Source: CAWDPQ01 sp963804245 (GTDB lineage: Bacteria; Acidobacteriota; Vicinamibacteria; Vicinamibacterales; 2-12-FULL-66-21). From it: a DNA stretch of 64,000 bases. The stretch lies in NCBI GenBank assembly GCA_963804245.1, contig CAWDPQ010000012.1, positions 124,001-188,000 of the forward strand, read 5' to 3'. This document shows, piece by piece, positions 16,006-25,545 of this stretch. Both the position numbers and the translations under genes were made by a program. Position 1 is the stretch's first letter. Each line of letters begins with the position of its first letter. The notes beneath the pieces were generated by a model. It did no database searches. It was given only the letters and a program-made list of their open reading frames with translations, and was not told where the DNA came from.

Positions 16006-16308
16006 TCAACTCCTTATCGAGTGCCGCTCCTCGAGCTCACCTGGGATGGTCCGGTAGCCAGCCCGGCCGTCCGCTGTTACACCAGGCGTTTCTAGCCCGT
16101 GGACCATGTCTATCGGGAAGCCAGCCGGTCCGGCAAGACACCCCAGATGTTTGCGGCGAGCTACTCTGTTGATCTGACATGTCTGCTCGTCGAGCGCGGT
16201 TTCCTCAATCTTGCCGAGCCCGATCTGACCTAGAAAGCGCTGCGTTTCGTCAATCTCGGGCAGTTGGGCAGTCTTAACGCGTTCAACCTCTTTGTACGTG
16301 CGCAGCAC
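16006..16308 (-). CDS. Possible small protein downstream of the DUF4258-like gene
   Basis: The frame begins with GTG at 16308 (VLRTYKEVERVKTAQLPEID), overlapping the upstream gene by 26 bases, and continues as ETQRFLGQIGLGKIEETALD. The first half is plausible; the last third looks non-coding. It could be a damaged antitoxin-type partner, but this is weak. Confidence 0.3.
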   Translation of the reverse strand: MLRTYKEVERVKTAQLPEIDETQRFLGQIGLGKIEETALDEQTCQINRVARRKHLGCLAGPAGFPIDMVHGLETPGVTADGRAGYRTIPGELEERHSIRS

Positions 16309-16555
16309 CGTCGACGCGATAGACGGTCTTCACGAGCATGGCGCCCGAAAACGGTTCCGGCCTCCGAAGGATAACGATTCGAATGCCATGCTTCTCGCGC
16401 CAGACCACATCGTGGCCTTCCGCAATGGTTTCGCCATCCGTGAGAGCGTCTCGAAACGTGCCTTCGCCGATGCCGTCCTCGCGCATGCGATCCTGCGCGT
16501 GCCGACTGACGGCTACGTTGCCGAGACCGGGTACGTTCGGAAAGTAATGTTCCAT
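16283..16555 (-). CDS. DUF4258-like small protein
   Basis: This 90-residue protein contains VSRHAQDRMREDGIGEGTF, GETIAEGHDVVWREKHGIRI and LVKTVYRV. That is the characteristic order of the DUF4258 group: H-A-x-x-R-M helix, then beta strands with a final 'vkTvyr'. The group is related to BrnT/RelE-like folds and often occurs in toxin-antitoxin-like pairs or element cargo. It lies at the boundary between accessory and chromosomal DNA. No clear antitoxin gene is visible upstream. Confidence 0.6.
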   Translation of the reverse strand: MEHYFPNVPGLGNVAVSRHAQDRMREDGIGEGTFRDALTDGETIAEGHDVVWREKHGIRIVILRRPEPFSGAMLVKTVYRVDGAAHVQRG

Positions 16556-16582
16556 CGGGCGAACTTAGCCTTCACTCGCTCA

Positions 16583-17902
16583 CTACGCCTTCGTACTCCT
16601 CGTCGTCACAGCCAACTCCCTCGCCCGCTTGACCTGCTCCCGCTCCACCTGCAGCTCCACCTTCGTGATATCCGGCCAGAAGAAGAGCGCCACGGTCCAG
16701 TCGAGGACGATGCGCAGGCGGCGGTCCCACCGCGGCATCTGGAACAAGTAGTAAGTCCGGCGTATCCACCACGCGAGAAAACCGGAGAGCCGCACGCCCA
16801 GCACCAAACCGACAGCATCAGTATGTCCGAGCGAAGCCAACGTGCCGAGCGATCGAAAAATGAACGGCGAGGGCGTGCGCCCTTCGATCACTGCGACCAC
16901 GTTGCGCGCGAGCTGGCGCGCCTCGCGGATGGCGTGCTGCGCCAGTGCGGGATACGGGCGGCCATCGGGTCCTGGAATCTCGGCACAATCGCCCATCGCC
17001 CATACCTGCGGATGACTTCGGCTCCGCATCGTCTCGTCGACAGAGATCCGGCCACGCTGGTCTTTAGCCACTGACACTGCGCTGGCGACGGCGCTGGGAA
17101 CGATGCCGGCTGCGAGAACAATTGTCCCGGCGTCGATGGTCTGATCATGGAGGTGGACGCGCCTGGGTTCGATCGAGCGGACGGGCGTCGACACGCGAAT
17201 GTCGGCGCCACGCCGCTGGAGGACGCGCAGCGCTACGGCGGAGAGCTTTTCGTCAATCTCGGGCAGGATGCGTGCGCCTGCCTCGAACAGCTTGAACCGC
17301 ATCTCATCACGCCGGATGCGCGGATAGTATCGGAGCACGTCGTCGGCGAAGGCAGTGAGCTCTCCGAGCAGCTCGACGCCGACGAGGCCGCCACCGACCA
17401 CGACGACGGTAAGACAGCCGCCGCGCTGCATCGAGTCGGACGCCGCGTCGGCGCGTTCGAACTGTTCGATGATGTGATTCCTGAGCGTCAACGCGTCGGC
17501 CATCGTCTTGAACGTGAACGCGTTCGACGAGCCTGGGATCATCGTCTCGTTTGTGGACGCGCCGAGCGAAACGACGAGATGGTCATACGGCAGGTCGTAG
17601 GCGCGACCGCCAGCGTCGACGGCGCGGACGATCCGGCGCTCCACGTCAACGGCTTCGACGGTAGCCTCGATGAAGCGCGTGCGCCGTATCGTGGAGCGGA
17701 TGGGCTGAGCGCAGTGTCGAAGTTCCAGCCTTCCTGAACAAGCCTCGAAAAGAAGCGGTGTGAGCACGAAGAAGTTCTCGCGGCTGACGAGCGTAATCTC
17801 GACGTCCGCGCGAAAGCGCAGCCCTCGCTCCAGGTGACGCACGGTCGTCACGCCGCCAATTCCGCCGCCCAGCACGACGATGCGCGTGTTCACTTCGGCC
17901 AT
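16583..17902 (-). CDS. ndh: Type II NADH dehydrogenase (NDH-2)
   Basis: This 439-residue flavoprotein passes electrons from NADH to quinone at the inner face of the membrane without proton pumping. The FAD Rossmann motif is VVLGGGIGG (residues about 9-17) and the NAD motif is VVVVGGGLVGVELLGE (about 170-185). VWAMGDCAEIPGPDG is the second FAD-binding ATG/GD motif. The C-terminal amphipathic and hydrophobic segment (LRIVLDWTVALFFWP) fits membrane attachment. Length agrees with the family. It stands as a single gene with a 116-base gap to the next minus-strand gene. Confidence 0.88.
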   Translation of the reverse strand: MAEVNTRIVVLGGGIGGVTTVRHLERGLRFRADVEITLVSRENFFVLTPLLFEACSGRLELRHCAQPIRSTIRRTRFIEATVEAVDVERRIVRAVDAGGRAYDLPYDHLVVSLGASTNETMIPGSSNAFTFKTMADALTLRNHIIEQFERADAASDSMQRGGCLTVVVVGGGLVGVELLGELTAFADDVLRYYPRIRRDEMRFKLFEAGARILPEIDEKLSAVALRVLQRRGADIRVSTPVRSIEPRRVHLHDQTIDAGTIVLAAGIVPSAVASAVSVAKDQRGRISVDETMRSRSHPQVWAMGDCAEIPGPDGRPYPALAQHAIREARQLARNVVAVIEGRTPSPFIFRSLGTLASLGHTDAVGLVLGVRLSGFLAWWIRRTYYLFQMPRWDRRLRIVLDWTVALFFWPDITKVELQVEREQVKRARELAVTTRSTKA

Positions 17903-18018
17903 GGCATTTCTGAAATGGTACTACCGCATGGCGCGAGAGGTGACTCAGCGAAAAGACGCCTGAGCGATGCGGTCGCTCGCGGGCCCGCACCGATGAGCCG
18001 ACAGTCTGATTCACCGAC

Positions 18019-19908
18019 TCACGTGTTCCGCTTGGCGTCCGCGACGATGACGTCGGCGGCCTTCTCGGCCATCATGTAGATCGCGCTGACGATGAACAAG
18101 CCGGGGGCGCGTGGAAAGACCGATGCGTCGACGACGCGTAGCCCCTCTGTCCGGTGCACGCTGAAATCCTTGGTGAGCACACCGCCGCTGGCCTCAGGTC
18201 CGATCGCGCACGTGCACGATGCATGATGACCCCAGGCGTGATCGCGAACGAATTGCGCGAGGTCGGTATCGCTGCTGACTTTGTCCCCGGGCAGTTCCTC
18301 TTCAGCGACCAATTCGGGCTTCATCCCGGCGGTCATCCGGCGGGCCAGCTTGATTCCATCGACAACCGCTCGCAGATCATCGCCGGACGCGTCGGTGCCT
18401 TCCTCGAAGTATCGAAAGTCGATCCGAGGTCTGGCTCGCGGATCGGGAGAAGTGAGCGTCACCGAGCCACCGCGGTTGTTCGTGTGCCCCTTGAGGATGA
18501 CCCACGTCAGACAATCATGCCGTTTTCGAATGCACTCTGAGTATCCGGGCTCGTACCCTCGAAAATCCGCGAGCACCGCGTAACAGAAGAGATCGGGCAC
18601 CGGCTTGCCGACCGCGGAGCGCTGCACGACGGAGAGAAGAGTCCCGTTCGTCGTGTAGATCCCGCGGCGGTCATCGGACCAGTTGCGGTATTGCGGATCG
18701 GCCGTGGTGAATGTGGCGCCCTCGAGCATCTGCCAAGGTTTCACCATCCGATTCACAACCGGCACCTCGTACCGATCCTGCAGGTTGCGCCCAACGCCCC
18801 GCAGCGGCACGCGCGTGCGGATATCGAACTTCCCAAGCAGGTCCGGATCGCCGATTCCGGAGAGCATCAGGAGCTGCGGTGTGTTGAACGCACCACCAGC
18901 GAGGATCACTTCGCGCCGCGCCTTCGCGATCCGGTTCTCGCCGGCGGCTGCACTGGCGCCGGCGTGCGCAGCATAGAGACGTGCCCCCTTCTGATACGCC
19001 ACGCCGATCGCTCGATTCCCGTCGTCGAACACGACGTGCGTCGCGAGCGCGTTCAGCTCGATTCGCAACCGATCGGGGTGCTTCTTCGCGACGGCCAGGA
19101 GTCGCTCGCGCGTTCCTGTCCGCTGATGCTTGTCGGTCGTCACGGGAGCATAGCGGGCGCCGACCTCGTCGCGCTCGACGACGCGCCAGTCGTTGGGATC
19201 GAAGAGCGCCTCGAGGCGAGCCAGCGATGGCGCACCGAGCTCGTTGAGAACGTTATCGACGGAGCGGGCGATGACCCTGCGCACCTGCTCGTCGGCTATC
19301 GCTTCCGCCGGCGCAGGCTTTTCTGTCGGAAGCCAACCCGACCAGCCATGTCTGCTCCGATCCAGCCCGAACAGGTGCCGCAGGCGCGACAACGGACGAT
19401 GGCGACAGTCTTCGATCCGCTGGAAATAGCGCCACATCTCGGCGGCCCGCCACGAGGGATCGCCGGTCAGGTCCGCGATCTGATCCCAATCGGAGTTGTT
19501 CGGAGCGACCAGAATCATGGCGTTGTGTGCGGTACAGCCGCCGAGCGTTCCTGCCCGCGGATACCAGATGCCGTCGTGGTCGGAGACGAACTTGGGGTCC
19601 CGCTTCTGCTGTGCTGAATCTTCGTAGTGGCGGACGAAGAAATCCCACCGCATCGCGGGATTCTCCGTCGCGAATGGATGGAAGGCGGGGACTTCGTAGT
19701 CGGCAGCATCGGGAGTTCGAGGATCGCCGCCGGCCTCGAGCACGAGTACTGAGTAGCCCTCTTCGGCGAGACGCGCGGCGACCGTACCGCCGCCAGCGCC
19801 GGACCCGACGACCACATAGTCGGCGTCGGTTACAGACTGCTCGGAAAAAACCTCCGGGCCCGCGGCGCCGGCCACCATCAGTGACTTGACGAAGTCGCGG
19901 CGGTGCAC
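18019..19908 (-). CDS. GMC-family FAD oxidoreductase, exported
   Basis: This 629-residue protein opens with MHRRDFVKSLMVAGAAGPEV, a Tat-like leader. The FAD motif VVVGSGAGGGTVAARLAEEG follows, with the GMC signatures GGCTAHNAMI and VILAGGAFNTPQLLMLSGIG. The C-terminal active-site region has HHASCTCAIG with the expected histidine. GMC enzymes oxidise alcohols or sugars. It starts 2 bases after the stop of the cytochrome gene (19911-22403), so the two are probably co-transcribed and the cytochrome is a likely electron acceptor. The substrate cannot be told. Confidence 0.85.
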   Translation of the reverse strand: MHRRDFVKSLMVAGAAGPEVFSEQSVTDADYVVVGSGAGGGTVAARLAEEGYSVLVLEAGGDPRTPDAADYEVPAFHPFATENPAMRWDFFVRHYEDSAQQKRDPKFVSDHDGIWYPRAGTLGGCTAHNAMILVAPNNSDWDQIADLTGDPSWRAAEMWRYFQRIEDCRHRPLSRLRHLFGLDRSRHGWSGWLPTEKPAPAEAIADEQVRRVIARSVDNVLNELGAPSLARLEALFDPNDWRVVERDEVGARYAPVTTDKHQRTGTRERLLAVAKKHPDRLRIELNALATHVVFDDGNRAIGVAYQKGARLYAAHAGASAAAGENRIAKARREVILAGGAFNTPQLLMLSGIGDPDLLGKFDIRTRVPLRGVGRNLQDRYEVPVVNRMVKPWQMLEGATFTTADPQYRNWSDDRRGIYTTNGTLLSVVQRSAVGKPVPDLFCYAVLADFRGYEPGYSECIRKRHDCLTWVILKGHTNNRGGSVTLTSPDPRARPRIDFRYFEEGTDASGDDLRAVVDGIKLARRMTAGMKPELVAEEELPGDKVSSDTDLAQFVRDHAWGHHASCTCAIGPEASGGVLTKDFSVHRTEGLRVVDASVFPRAPGLFIVSAIYMMAEKAADVIVADAKRNT

Positions 19909-19910
19909 GC

Positions 19911-22403
19911 TCAGAACGTCTTCAAATAGGCGATCAGCGCGCGCTTGTCACTGTCGCTCAAGCCAGGTTCTTCCTTGAAATAGTCAGTACCGAAGTAGTG
20001 TCCCTTGTTGACGACGAGATCCTTGCACTTGCTGATCGCGAGCATATCGTCGGCAAGACCGGTGAGGGCAGCGCCGAAGTCAGTCTGGCCCTTGAGCTCC
20101 CGTAGCGCCCGCTTCACCAGGTTTCCCACCTTCTTCTTGTGCTGTTCGCGCTCGGCCGGCGCCAGGTCTTCTCCCAGTATGTCGATGTTGGTGATGAGGC
20201 CAATCGGCATGCCTTTCGGGAAGGGACCGACCCTCAGCGATCCGCCCTCGCCGCCGATGAACGGAAAGAGTCGTCTCGACAGGCGGATCAGCGGCCGCAG
20301 CGGCGGCGAGATATACGATTCCGGAACCTCGAGGAAGCTGTCAACGGTGATGCGGTCAATCACGCCGACACCTGGCCCCGCCTCCGCGCCAAACAACGCA
20401 TCCTTTTCCCGTCGTTCTGGCCACAGCATCTGCTCGATCGACTTCTCGAACGAGCGCATGCGCGCTTCAACGGAGGGACTCCACTCGAATGGTCCGACCG
20501 TGTTGTTCTGGAGAAATGGCGCCGTCGACCACACGCTGACGAGCGACGCGGGCCGGATGTAGCCGCGGCCGCCCGCCGGCAGCGGATAATCCATCTCCTT
20601 CCCGGTCATCGGGTGACGAATCTTGATCGTGCCGGCGGACGGCAGGGTCTTGTAGGACTCGGATGCGAAGTTGTCCCAGATGTTTCCCCGGATGGCATTG
20701 GTCGCCAGGGGACTGCAGGCGTTGATGCCGATCACGGTGATCGGTACGCGCAGCTCTGTGGAGAGATAGTTGCCGTCGAGAAAATCCCTCGCGGCAACCA
20801 GTTCCCGCATCGGCGTTTTGAATCCCTCGGTCTTCGTCCAATCCCAGTAGGCGTTCCACGCGGCGAGATAACGCGGCCCGTTGGCGTTCTCGAGATCGAG
20901 GCCAGCCGGCAGCGGCGGCAGCTTGCTCGAGTGGCATCGCGCGCAGGTATCGGCAAAAACGGCCTTGCCTCTCTCGACCGTGTCGGCGGTGTCGGTGAGA
21001 TAGGCGCTGCCACCCGGTGCATCCTTCAGGTAGTGCGGATCCGTTCCGGCGAGCAGATAGCGGGCCATGTTGGGCGACTGCATTTCGGTTGCCCGCCAGT
21101 AGACGGAATTCTTTTCGGCGGTCTCGATCGGTATCGGCGAGATCGGCTCACCGCCGAGGAGCGCACGGAAGTGCAGCAGCCACTCCTCGCTGAAGACGCC
21201 GATGTTGATGTAGACGCGATTGAGCGCACCGAGCGCGCCGACCGAATCGGCGCCATCCTTCAGGACGCGCGGCGTCCACGTCGTGGCCGGTGTGACGAAG
21301 AACTGCGACAGCGGATCCGTCGGGGGCACGTAATCGTTGAACTGCTTGTTGTTCAGCGCGCCGCCGGCAATGGTCTCCTTGCCCCACTTCTTCGCCTGCG
21401 CCATCCGCGGCCCGAGGTAGTAGACCGCGTTCATCGTGCGCGGGTTGTTGATGTTGTCGGTGGAGACGAGGGAGGTGTCGAGCGTGCCGGGACGTGAGAC
21501 GTGCAGGGCCTGATAGAAAATGCTGTTCTCGTTCTTGACGCCTGCCCAGTTGAACACGCGGTCCCACCAGAAATACTGAGCGCCGACGACCGCATTCAAA
21601 TCCTCCCACTTGGGATTTTCAGGATCCGCGGGAGGCTTGATTGGACTCGGGCCGACGTGGCAGAAGGCGCACGCCATCCCAACCCGATACGGTCGTACGA
21701 GATCGCGATCGGAGTAGTAGTCGGGATCGTTATAGAAGCGGTCGGAATTCCAACGCCGGCGCGCGTTCTCGTCGAAATCAGGGTTGGTGAACAGGCGAAG
21801 GCCGACGACTCCCGTGGGCTCGCCGTAGTAGGAACCCACATCGACGGTCTTGCCGCGGGCGCCAATCGCGACACCGGGATAGGCCTTCGCATTCGCGAAG
21901 GGATCCGGCGGACACTTCGGATCGCGCACGTCGAGCCACAACCCGAAACGGTTCGGATCCGGTCCGGCCGCCTCGCTAAAGCACGGCTCGTTTACCAGTC
22001 CCAGGTAGTACCAACGGTTATGCCGTCCATAACCAAGGCGCGGGTGCGACGAGATCGTCTTGAGGAGATCGAAGCTGCCGATGCTGTCGACCGTGAGGCG
22101 ATCCCACAGACGGTCGTTGCCGCCCGTCCATACCATCCACATGTTGCGGCCTTCGACCTCGGCTTGCGTGAACGCCGGGCGCTTGCCGTAGACAGTGTTG
22201 TAGTCCATGTCATGGAAGTAATCCTTCGTCTCACGGACGAAATGTTCCGGCCTCAATCCGGCGCGCATCGCCTCGTCTTGCACCGTTCCCGGCCGCGGTC
22301 CCCGACGTCCGCATCCGACGAAGCTGATAGCGGAGATTGCTATCAGACTCAGACAGGCGATCGGCAGCGGACGGAACCTCGCGGTCAGAGGTGGGCGCGG
22401 CAT
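19911..22403 (-). CDS. Di-heme c-type cytochrome, exported
   Basis: The start is taken at ATG 22403 (MPRPPLTARFRPLPIACLSL), 6 bases after AGGAGG; the frame is open back to 22448. A lipobox-like FVGC follows the leader, so it may be a lipoprotein. Two heme-binding motifs are visible: CAFCH (near 21660) and CARCH (near 20940). The about 830-residue length, large aromatic-rich N-terminal domain and late second heme resemble the large cytochromes found beside GMC dehydrogenases in acidobacteria and planctomycetes. It probably carries electrons from the GMC enzyme to the respiratory chain. Confidence 0.8.
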   Translation of the reverse strand: MPRPPLTARFRPLPIACLSLIAISAISFVGCGRRGPRPGTVQDEAMRAGLRPEHFVRETKDYFHDMDYNTVYGKRPAFTQAEVEGRNMWMVWTGGNDRLWDRLTVDSIGSFDLLKTISSHPRLGYGRHNRWYYLGLVNEPCFSEAAGPDPNRFGLWLDVRDPKCPPDPFANAKAYPGVAIGARGKTVDVGSYYGEPTGVVGLRLFTNPDFDENARRRWNSDRFYNDPDYYSDRDLVRPYRVGMACAFCHVGPSPIKPPADPENPKWEDLNAVVGAQYFWWDRVFNWAGVKNENSIFYQALHVSRPGTLDTSLVSTDNINNPRTMNAVYYLGPRMAQAKKWGKETIAGGALNNKQFNDYVPPTDPLSQFFVTPATTWTPRVLKDGADSVGALGALNRVYINIGVFSEEWLLHFRALLGGEPISPIPIETAEKNSVYWRATEMQSPNMARYLLAGTDPHYLKDAPGGSAYLTDTADTVERGKAVFADTCARCHSSKLPPLPAGLDLENANGPRYLAAWNAYWDWTKTEGFKTPMRELVAARDFLDGNYLSTELRVPITVIGINACSPLATNAIRGNIWDNFASESYKTLPSAGTIKIRHPMTGKEMDYPLPAGGRGYIRPASLVSVWSTAPFLQNNTVGPFEWSPSVEARMRSFEKSIEQMLWPERREKDALFGAEAGPGVGVIDRITVDSFLEVPESYISPPLRPLIRLSRRLFPFIGGEGGSLRVGPFPKGMPIGLITNIDILGEDLAPAEREQHKKKVGNLVKRALRELKGQTDFGAALTGLADDMLAISKCKDLVVNKGHYFGTDYFKEEPGLSDSDKRALIAYLKTF

Positions 22404-23208
22404 GGCAGTCCTCCTGTATGTCCGTGGGCAGCGGCGCGTCTGCCGCAACCGCTGGATCGAGCAGCGTGAAGTTCAGCGCAAACCGCTCACCGAAATATGC
22501 CCGGCCCAGAAACAGGCCGCGCCGAACGATCCTGACCTCGTCGAAGATGTTCAGACCCTCGGGGCCGGCGAGCCGGTCGGGAATTTCCCGGTAGCCTTCG
22601 ATCTTCGGACCGCGGGCATAGTCGATCGTGACCGAGGGCCGTGTCGGGTCGAACCGGCTCGTGCCGCAGGACAGCTGCGCGGGGAACAGCAGCCATGTCG
22701 TCTCGCCGTCGAAAGTGAGCTTGGGAATGGTGTCGGACTCTTTGATGATCGGCCGCAGGAGCAGCAGGTCTTCGACGCGGTTCCGCAAAATGCCCTGGGA
22801 GCGGAAGAACACCTTGCCTTTCCAGAGCGCCCGCCCGAGATGCTCGGCGCGCATCGCGGCGATGTGCGCGGCGAGGGGCAGCGCCGGATCGGCCAGATCG
22901 CGGATGCGCGCGCGGCCGTTGCTATCGCGAGGAAAAAACAGATCGCCGCGGAAGGGTCCATCGGGGATGGGTCCGGACGCGAGCCGCTTGTAGATCTGAT
23001 CGACCTGTTCCTGTGTCAGATTTCGGAACGCCTGTGGAGTCAGCGCCCGGCGCTCGGCCTCGGTCAGCGCGTACTCGCTGCGCAATCGGGCGGCGTCGGT
23101 TCCGGCGGGCGCGAATCGGATCGGCGGCGCGGCGGAGCGGCAGGCGCCGAAGACCGATAGCGCCGCGGTCGCGCTCAGAAGGTACGGTGCCAACCTCGAC
23201 GTGGTCAT
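22231..23208 (-). CDS. Lipoprotein of the dehydrogenase-cytochrome cluster
   Basis: The start is ATG 23208 (MTTSRLAPYLLSATAALSVF, then GAC, a lipobox with Cys). The domain reads ALTPQAFRNLTQEQVDQIYK, FRGDLFFPRDSNGRARIRD, LWKGKVFFRSQGILRNRVED and TTWLLFPAQLSCGTSRFDPT, and appears to be one compact fold ending near FTLLDPAVAADAPLPTDI. No known family is recognised. The last about 55 codons overlap the cytochrome gene and look non-native, so a frameshift near 22420 may have removed the true stop. It is the first gene of the set. Confidence 0.65.
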   Translation of the reverse strand: MTTSRLAPYLLSATAALSVFGACRSAAPPIRFAPAGTDAARLRSEYALTEAERRALTPQAFRNLTQEQVDQIYKRLASGPIPDGPFRGDLFFPRDSNGRARIRDLADPALPLAAHIAAMRAEHLGRALWKGKVFFRSQGILRNRVEDLLLLRPIIKESDTIPKLTFDGETTWLLFPAQLSCGTSRFDPTRPSVTIDYARGPKIEGYREIPDRLAGPEGLNIFDEVRIVRRGLFLGRAYFGERFALNFTLLDPAVAADAPLPTDIQEDCHAAPTSDREVPSAADRLSESDSNLRYQLRRMRTSGTAAGNGARRGDARRIEAGTFRP

Positions 23209-23336
23209 GGGCAAACTCCGGGGGACCCCGAATCTCCCTGTCGATGTCTTAAACGATATCGGACGCAAAACGAACAGCGCCCAATCGGTGTGCGTCTCTG
23301 ACACAAATTGCGCGAGGCACAGCTACAATCTCTTCC

Positions 23337-23834
23337 ATGCGAAAGTGCGCGCTGGCGTTGCTCCTCTTTCTCTCCGCGACGCCGGCCGCCGATGGCCGCG
23401 CCAACGTCCAGTCGTCTTCCAACTTCTCCGGCCATTGGGCGCTCGCGTCCGTCAACCCGGAACGGCCCGCATACGATCAGTTCTGGTTAGGAACGGAGAC
23501 GACCGTCACTCAAGACGGAACGAGCCTGGTCGTCAGCCGGCTGAGCCCGGCACCTCAACGTGAGGCGCGATTCACGCTCGATCGAAAGGAGAGCCGGAAC
23601 GAATACGTCGTGAACGGACAGAAGGTGATTCGAGAATCGCGCGCCACGTTGAATGGCGGCACGCTGCTCATCAGTACGGATACGACGATCGCCGAGGGTC
23701 AGCGCTACCTGTCGAATATCCTCAGATGGTCACTCGACGCGAACGGCCTGCTCGTTGTCGCAGATACGGAGATCTGCGGGAAGGGCGAGTGTCCGAGCGT
23801 CATAACGACGTTGAAATTCAAGAGGAAAGACTAG
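23337..23834 (+). CDS. Small secreted protein
   Basis: This 165-residue protein has a signal peptide (MRKCALALLLFLSATPAADG) and a beta-rich mature part: NFSGHWALASVNPERP, TVTQDGTSLVVSRLSP, GGTLLISTDTTIAEGQ and ITTLKFKRKD. FSGxW openings with a following beta-barrel are common in small secreted acidobacterial proteins. The function is unknown. Two cysteines (ICGKGEC) sit close together near the end. It is divergent from the lipoprotein gene, sharing a 128-base promoter region. Confidence 0.75.
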   Translation: MRKCALALLLFLSATPAADGRANVQSSSNFSGHWALASVNPERPAYDQFWLGTETTVTQDGTSLVVSRLSPAPQREARFTLDRKESRNEYVVNGQKVIRESRATLNGGTLLISTDTTIAEGQRYLSNILRWSLDANGLLVVADTEICGKGECPSVITTLKFKRKD

Positions 23835-23847
23835 AAGCGGGGAACCG

Positions 23848-25113
23848 CTAGTCGTCCCGCCGCCTCCCGATCGCATACAGCGCCTTATCCGTACGAATGA
23901 AGATCTGCCCGTCCGACACCGACGGCGAACTGAGCGTGTACTCACCCAGATCGTTCTCCGCCAGCACCGCGAACTTCGGCCCGGCCTGGACGACGGTCGT
24001 CAGACCCTCCTCGTTCGTGACGTAGATCCTGCCGTCAGCCAGGATGGGCGAGCCCGTATATGTCGATGGCCGCAGCCGCTGCCGCTCGTAGAACGGCGTG
24101 CCGCTTTTGGCGTCGAGGCACCACATGATGCCGCGATCGTTGATGACGTAAAGATACGTCCCGTCAGTCACCGGCGTCGGCACGTCGGGACCGTTCATGA
24201 ACCGCCAGAGCACGTGCGATCCGCTGATGTCTCCCTGTCCGCCGGCCTTCAGCGCCAGCATCGGCCGCTCGCGCGACGGCGCGTAGATGATGCCGTCGTG
24301 CACGACGGGTGACGCGATGATGCGGTGGATCCCTTCGCGCCCAGGGTTCAGGCCTTCAGCTCTCCACAACTCGGTGCCGTTTGCCGGATCGTGGCCGGTG
24401 ACCACGTCCGCGCCGGAGACGACAATCTCGTTTCGTGTGCCGACGCGGACGACGGTGGGTGTGGTGTAGGCATCCGGCGACTCCTGCCGCGCGGTGGTCG
24501 GCCGTTCGATGCGCCAGATGGTCTTGCCATCGATCTTGTTGATGCGAACGAGGTACGACGGATCGGCAGTGTGCGAGCCGTGCAGCACCTGCACGTAGAG
24601 TGAATCCTCGAAGAGCAGGGGAGAGGATCCGTAGCCATAGAGCTGCCCGAAGAGCCCGTAATCTCCTTGTATGTCACGCGTCCACCGTTCGTTGCCGGCA
24701 AAATCGAACGCCTTGAGAATGCCGGTGCCGGTCATGACCCACACGTGACTTCCATCGGTAACCGGCGACGGCGACGACATGTTCTGTTTCCTGATTTGCT
24801 TGTTGCCATCGTCTAAGGGCCGCTTCCACAGCACGGTGCCCTTCGCTCGATCGACGGACCACAGAAACACACGCGGGCCGTCGGCAACGTTGAGAAAGAT
24901 GCGATCGCCCCAGACAATCGGCGTCGATCCAGACCACGCCGGCATGGGCAGCGTCCAGGCGAGCCCTTCCGTCCTGGACCAGCGGATCGGCAGGTTGGTT
25001 TCGGCGCTGAGCCCGTTCAGGAGCGGACCTCGCCATTGCGGCCAATTCTCAGCCAGCATGGGCGTGGCGCCGCACGCGGCAAGGGTCATCGCGAGAAGAA
25101 GGCGTGTGGTCAT
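23848..25113 (-). CDS. PQQ-like beta-propeller protein, exported
   Basis: The start is ATG 25113 (MTTRLLLAMTLAACGATPML, a signal peptide). The mature protein begins NWPQWRGPLLNGLSAETNLP, the usual opening of BamB-like WD/PQQ propellers in this phylum. Repeats with W-x-x-P, GxxVLWRF and GTELWRAEG are spaced about 45-60 residues, and the last blade has DGQIFIRTDKALYAIG. About 421 residues fits a complete propeller. These proteins are periplasmic scaffolds; enzyme activity is not evident because no dehydrogenase Asp/Ca site is seen. Confidence 0.8.
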   Translation of the reverse strand: MTTRLLLAMTLAACGATPMLAENWPQWRGPLLNGLSAETNLPIRWSRTEGLAWTLPMPAWSGSTPIVWGDRIFLNVADGPRVFLWSVDRAKGTVLWKRPLDDGNKQIRKQNMSSPSPVTDGSHVWVMTGTGILKAFDFAGNERWTRDIQGDYGLFGQLYGYGSSPLLFEDSLYVQVLHGSHTADPSYLVRINKIDGKTIWRIERPTTARQESPDAYTTPTVVRVGTRNEIVVSGADVVTGHDPANGTELWRAEGLNPGREGIHRIIASPVVHDGIIYAPSRERPMLALKAGGQGDISGSHVLWRFMNGPDVPTPVTDGTYLYVINDRGIMWCLDAKSGTPFYERQRLRPSTYTGSPILADGRIYVTNEEGLTTVVQAGPKFAVLAENDLGEYTLSSPSVSDGQIFIRTDKALYAIGRRRDD

Positions 25114-25215
25114 CTCGTCGTCAGATGGTACACGCCAGCCACGCTTCCCGTGGTTGAAAGGTTCGCGGCCCGCCGTTCCGAGCTGTGGCGGCGATCCCCG
25201 ATAATCTGTGACGAC

Positions 25216-25545
25216 ATGACGCACCAGGACTGGCAGGCGGAAATCAAAGCGGCGCTCGATTTGGCCGCAGACAACAAGGCTGACGCTGCTCGACGCTTGG
25301 AGCGACGCCGCCAGACTCTACAAGCGTCTGACCCAACATCATCAGCAGTCGCTGACGTATCGGTCGCCATCGCTGCTGATCAACACGACGTTGTTATCGC
25401 GTGTGACGCAGAAGCCGTCGGCTCCGTGTGTGGTGCCTTCGGGCGCAGTGACAGCCGGGTGCGCGCAGGGAGGAATCATTCTGCATGCAGGTCATCCGTC
25501 CTCGCGGCCGTGCGGAGCCGGCGGTCAGTGCGGAAGCCACCGTGA
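25216..25545 (+). CDS. Possible small protein, perhaps frameshifted
   Basis: From ATG 25216 the first about 30 residues (MTHQDWQAEIKAALDLAADN and KADAARRLERR) look like a genuine helical protein. After about residue 35 the composition deteriorates and the frame runs 21 bases into the convergent PPTase gene. The gene may be real but shifted early. No family is recognised. Confidence 0.3.
   Translation: MTHQDWQAEIKAALDLAADNKADAARRLERRRQTLQASDPTSSAVADVSVAIAADQHDVVIACDAEAVGSVCGAFGRSDSRVRAGRNHSACRSSVLAAVRSRRSVRKPP

Noticed and set aside
20139..21497. Plus-strand frame of 452 codons over the cytochrome gene
   Set aside because: Antisense shadow without motif support.
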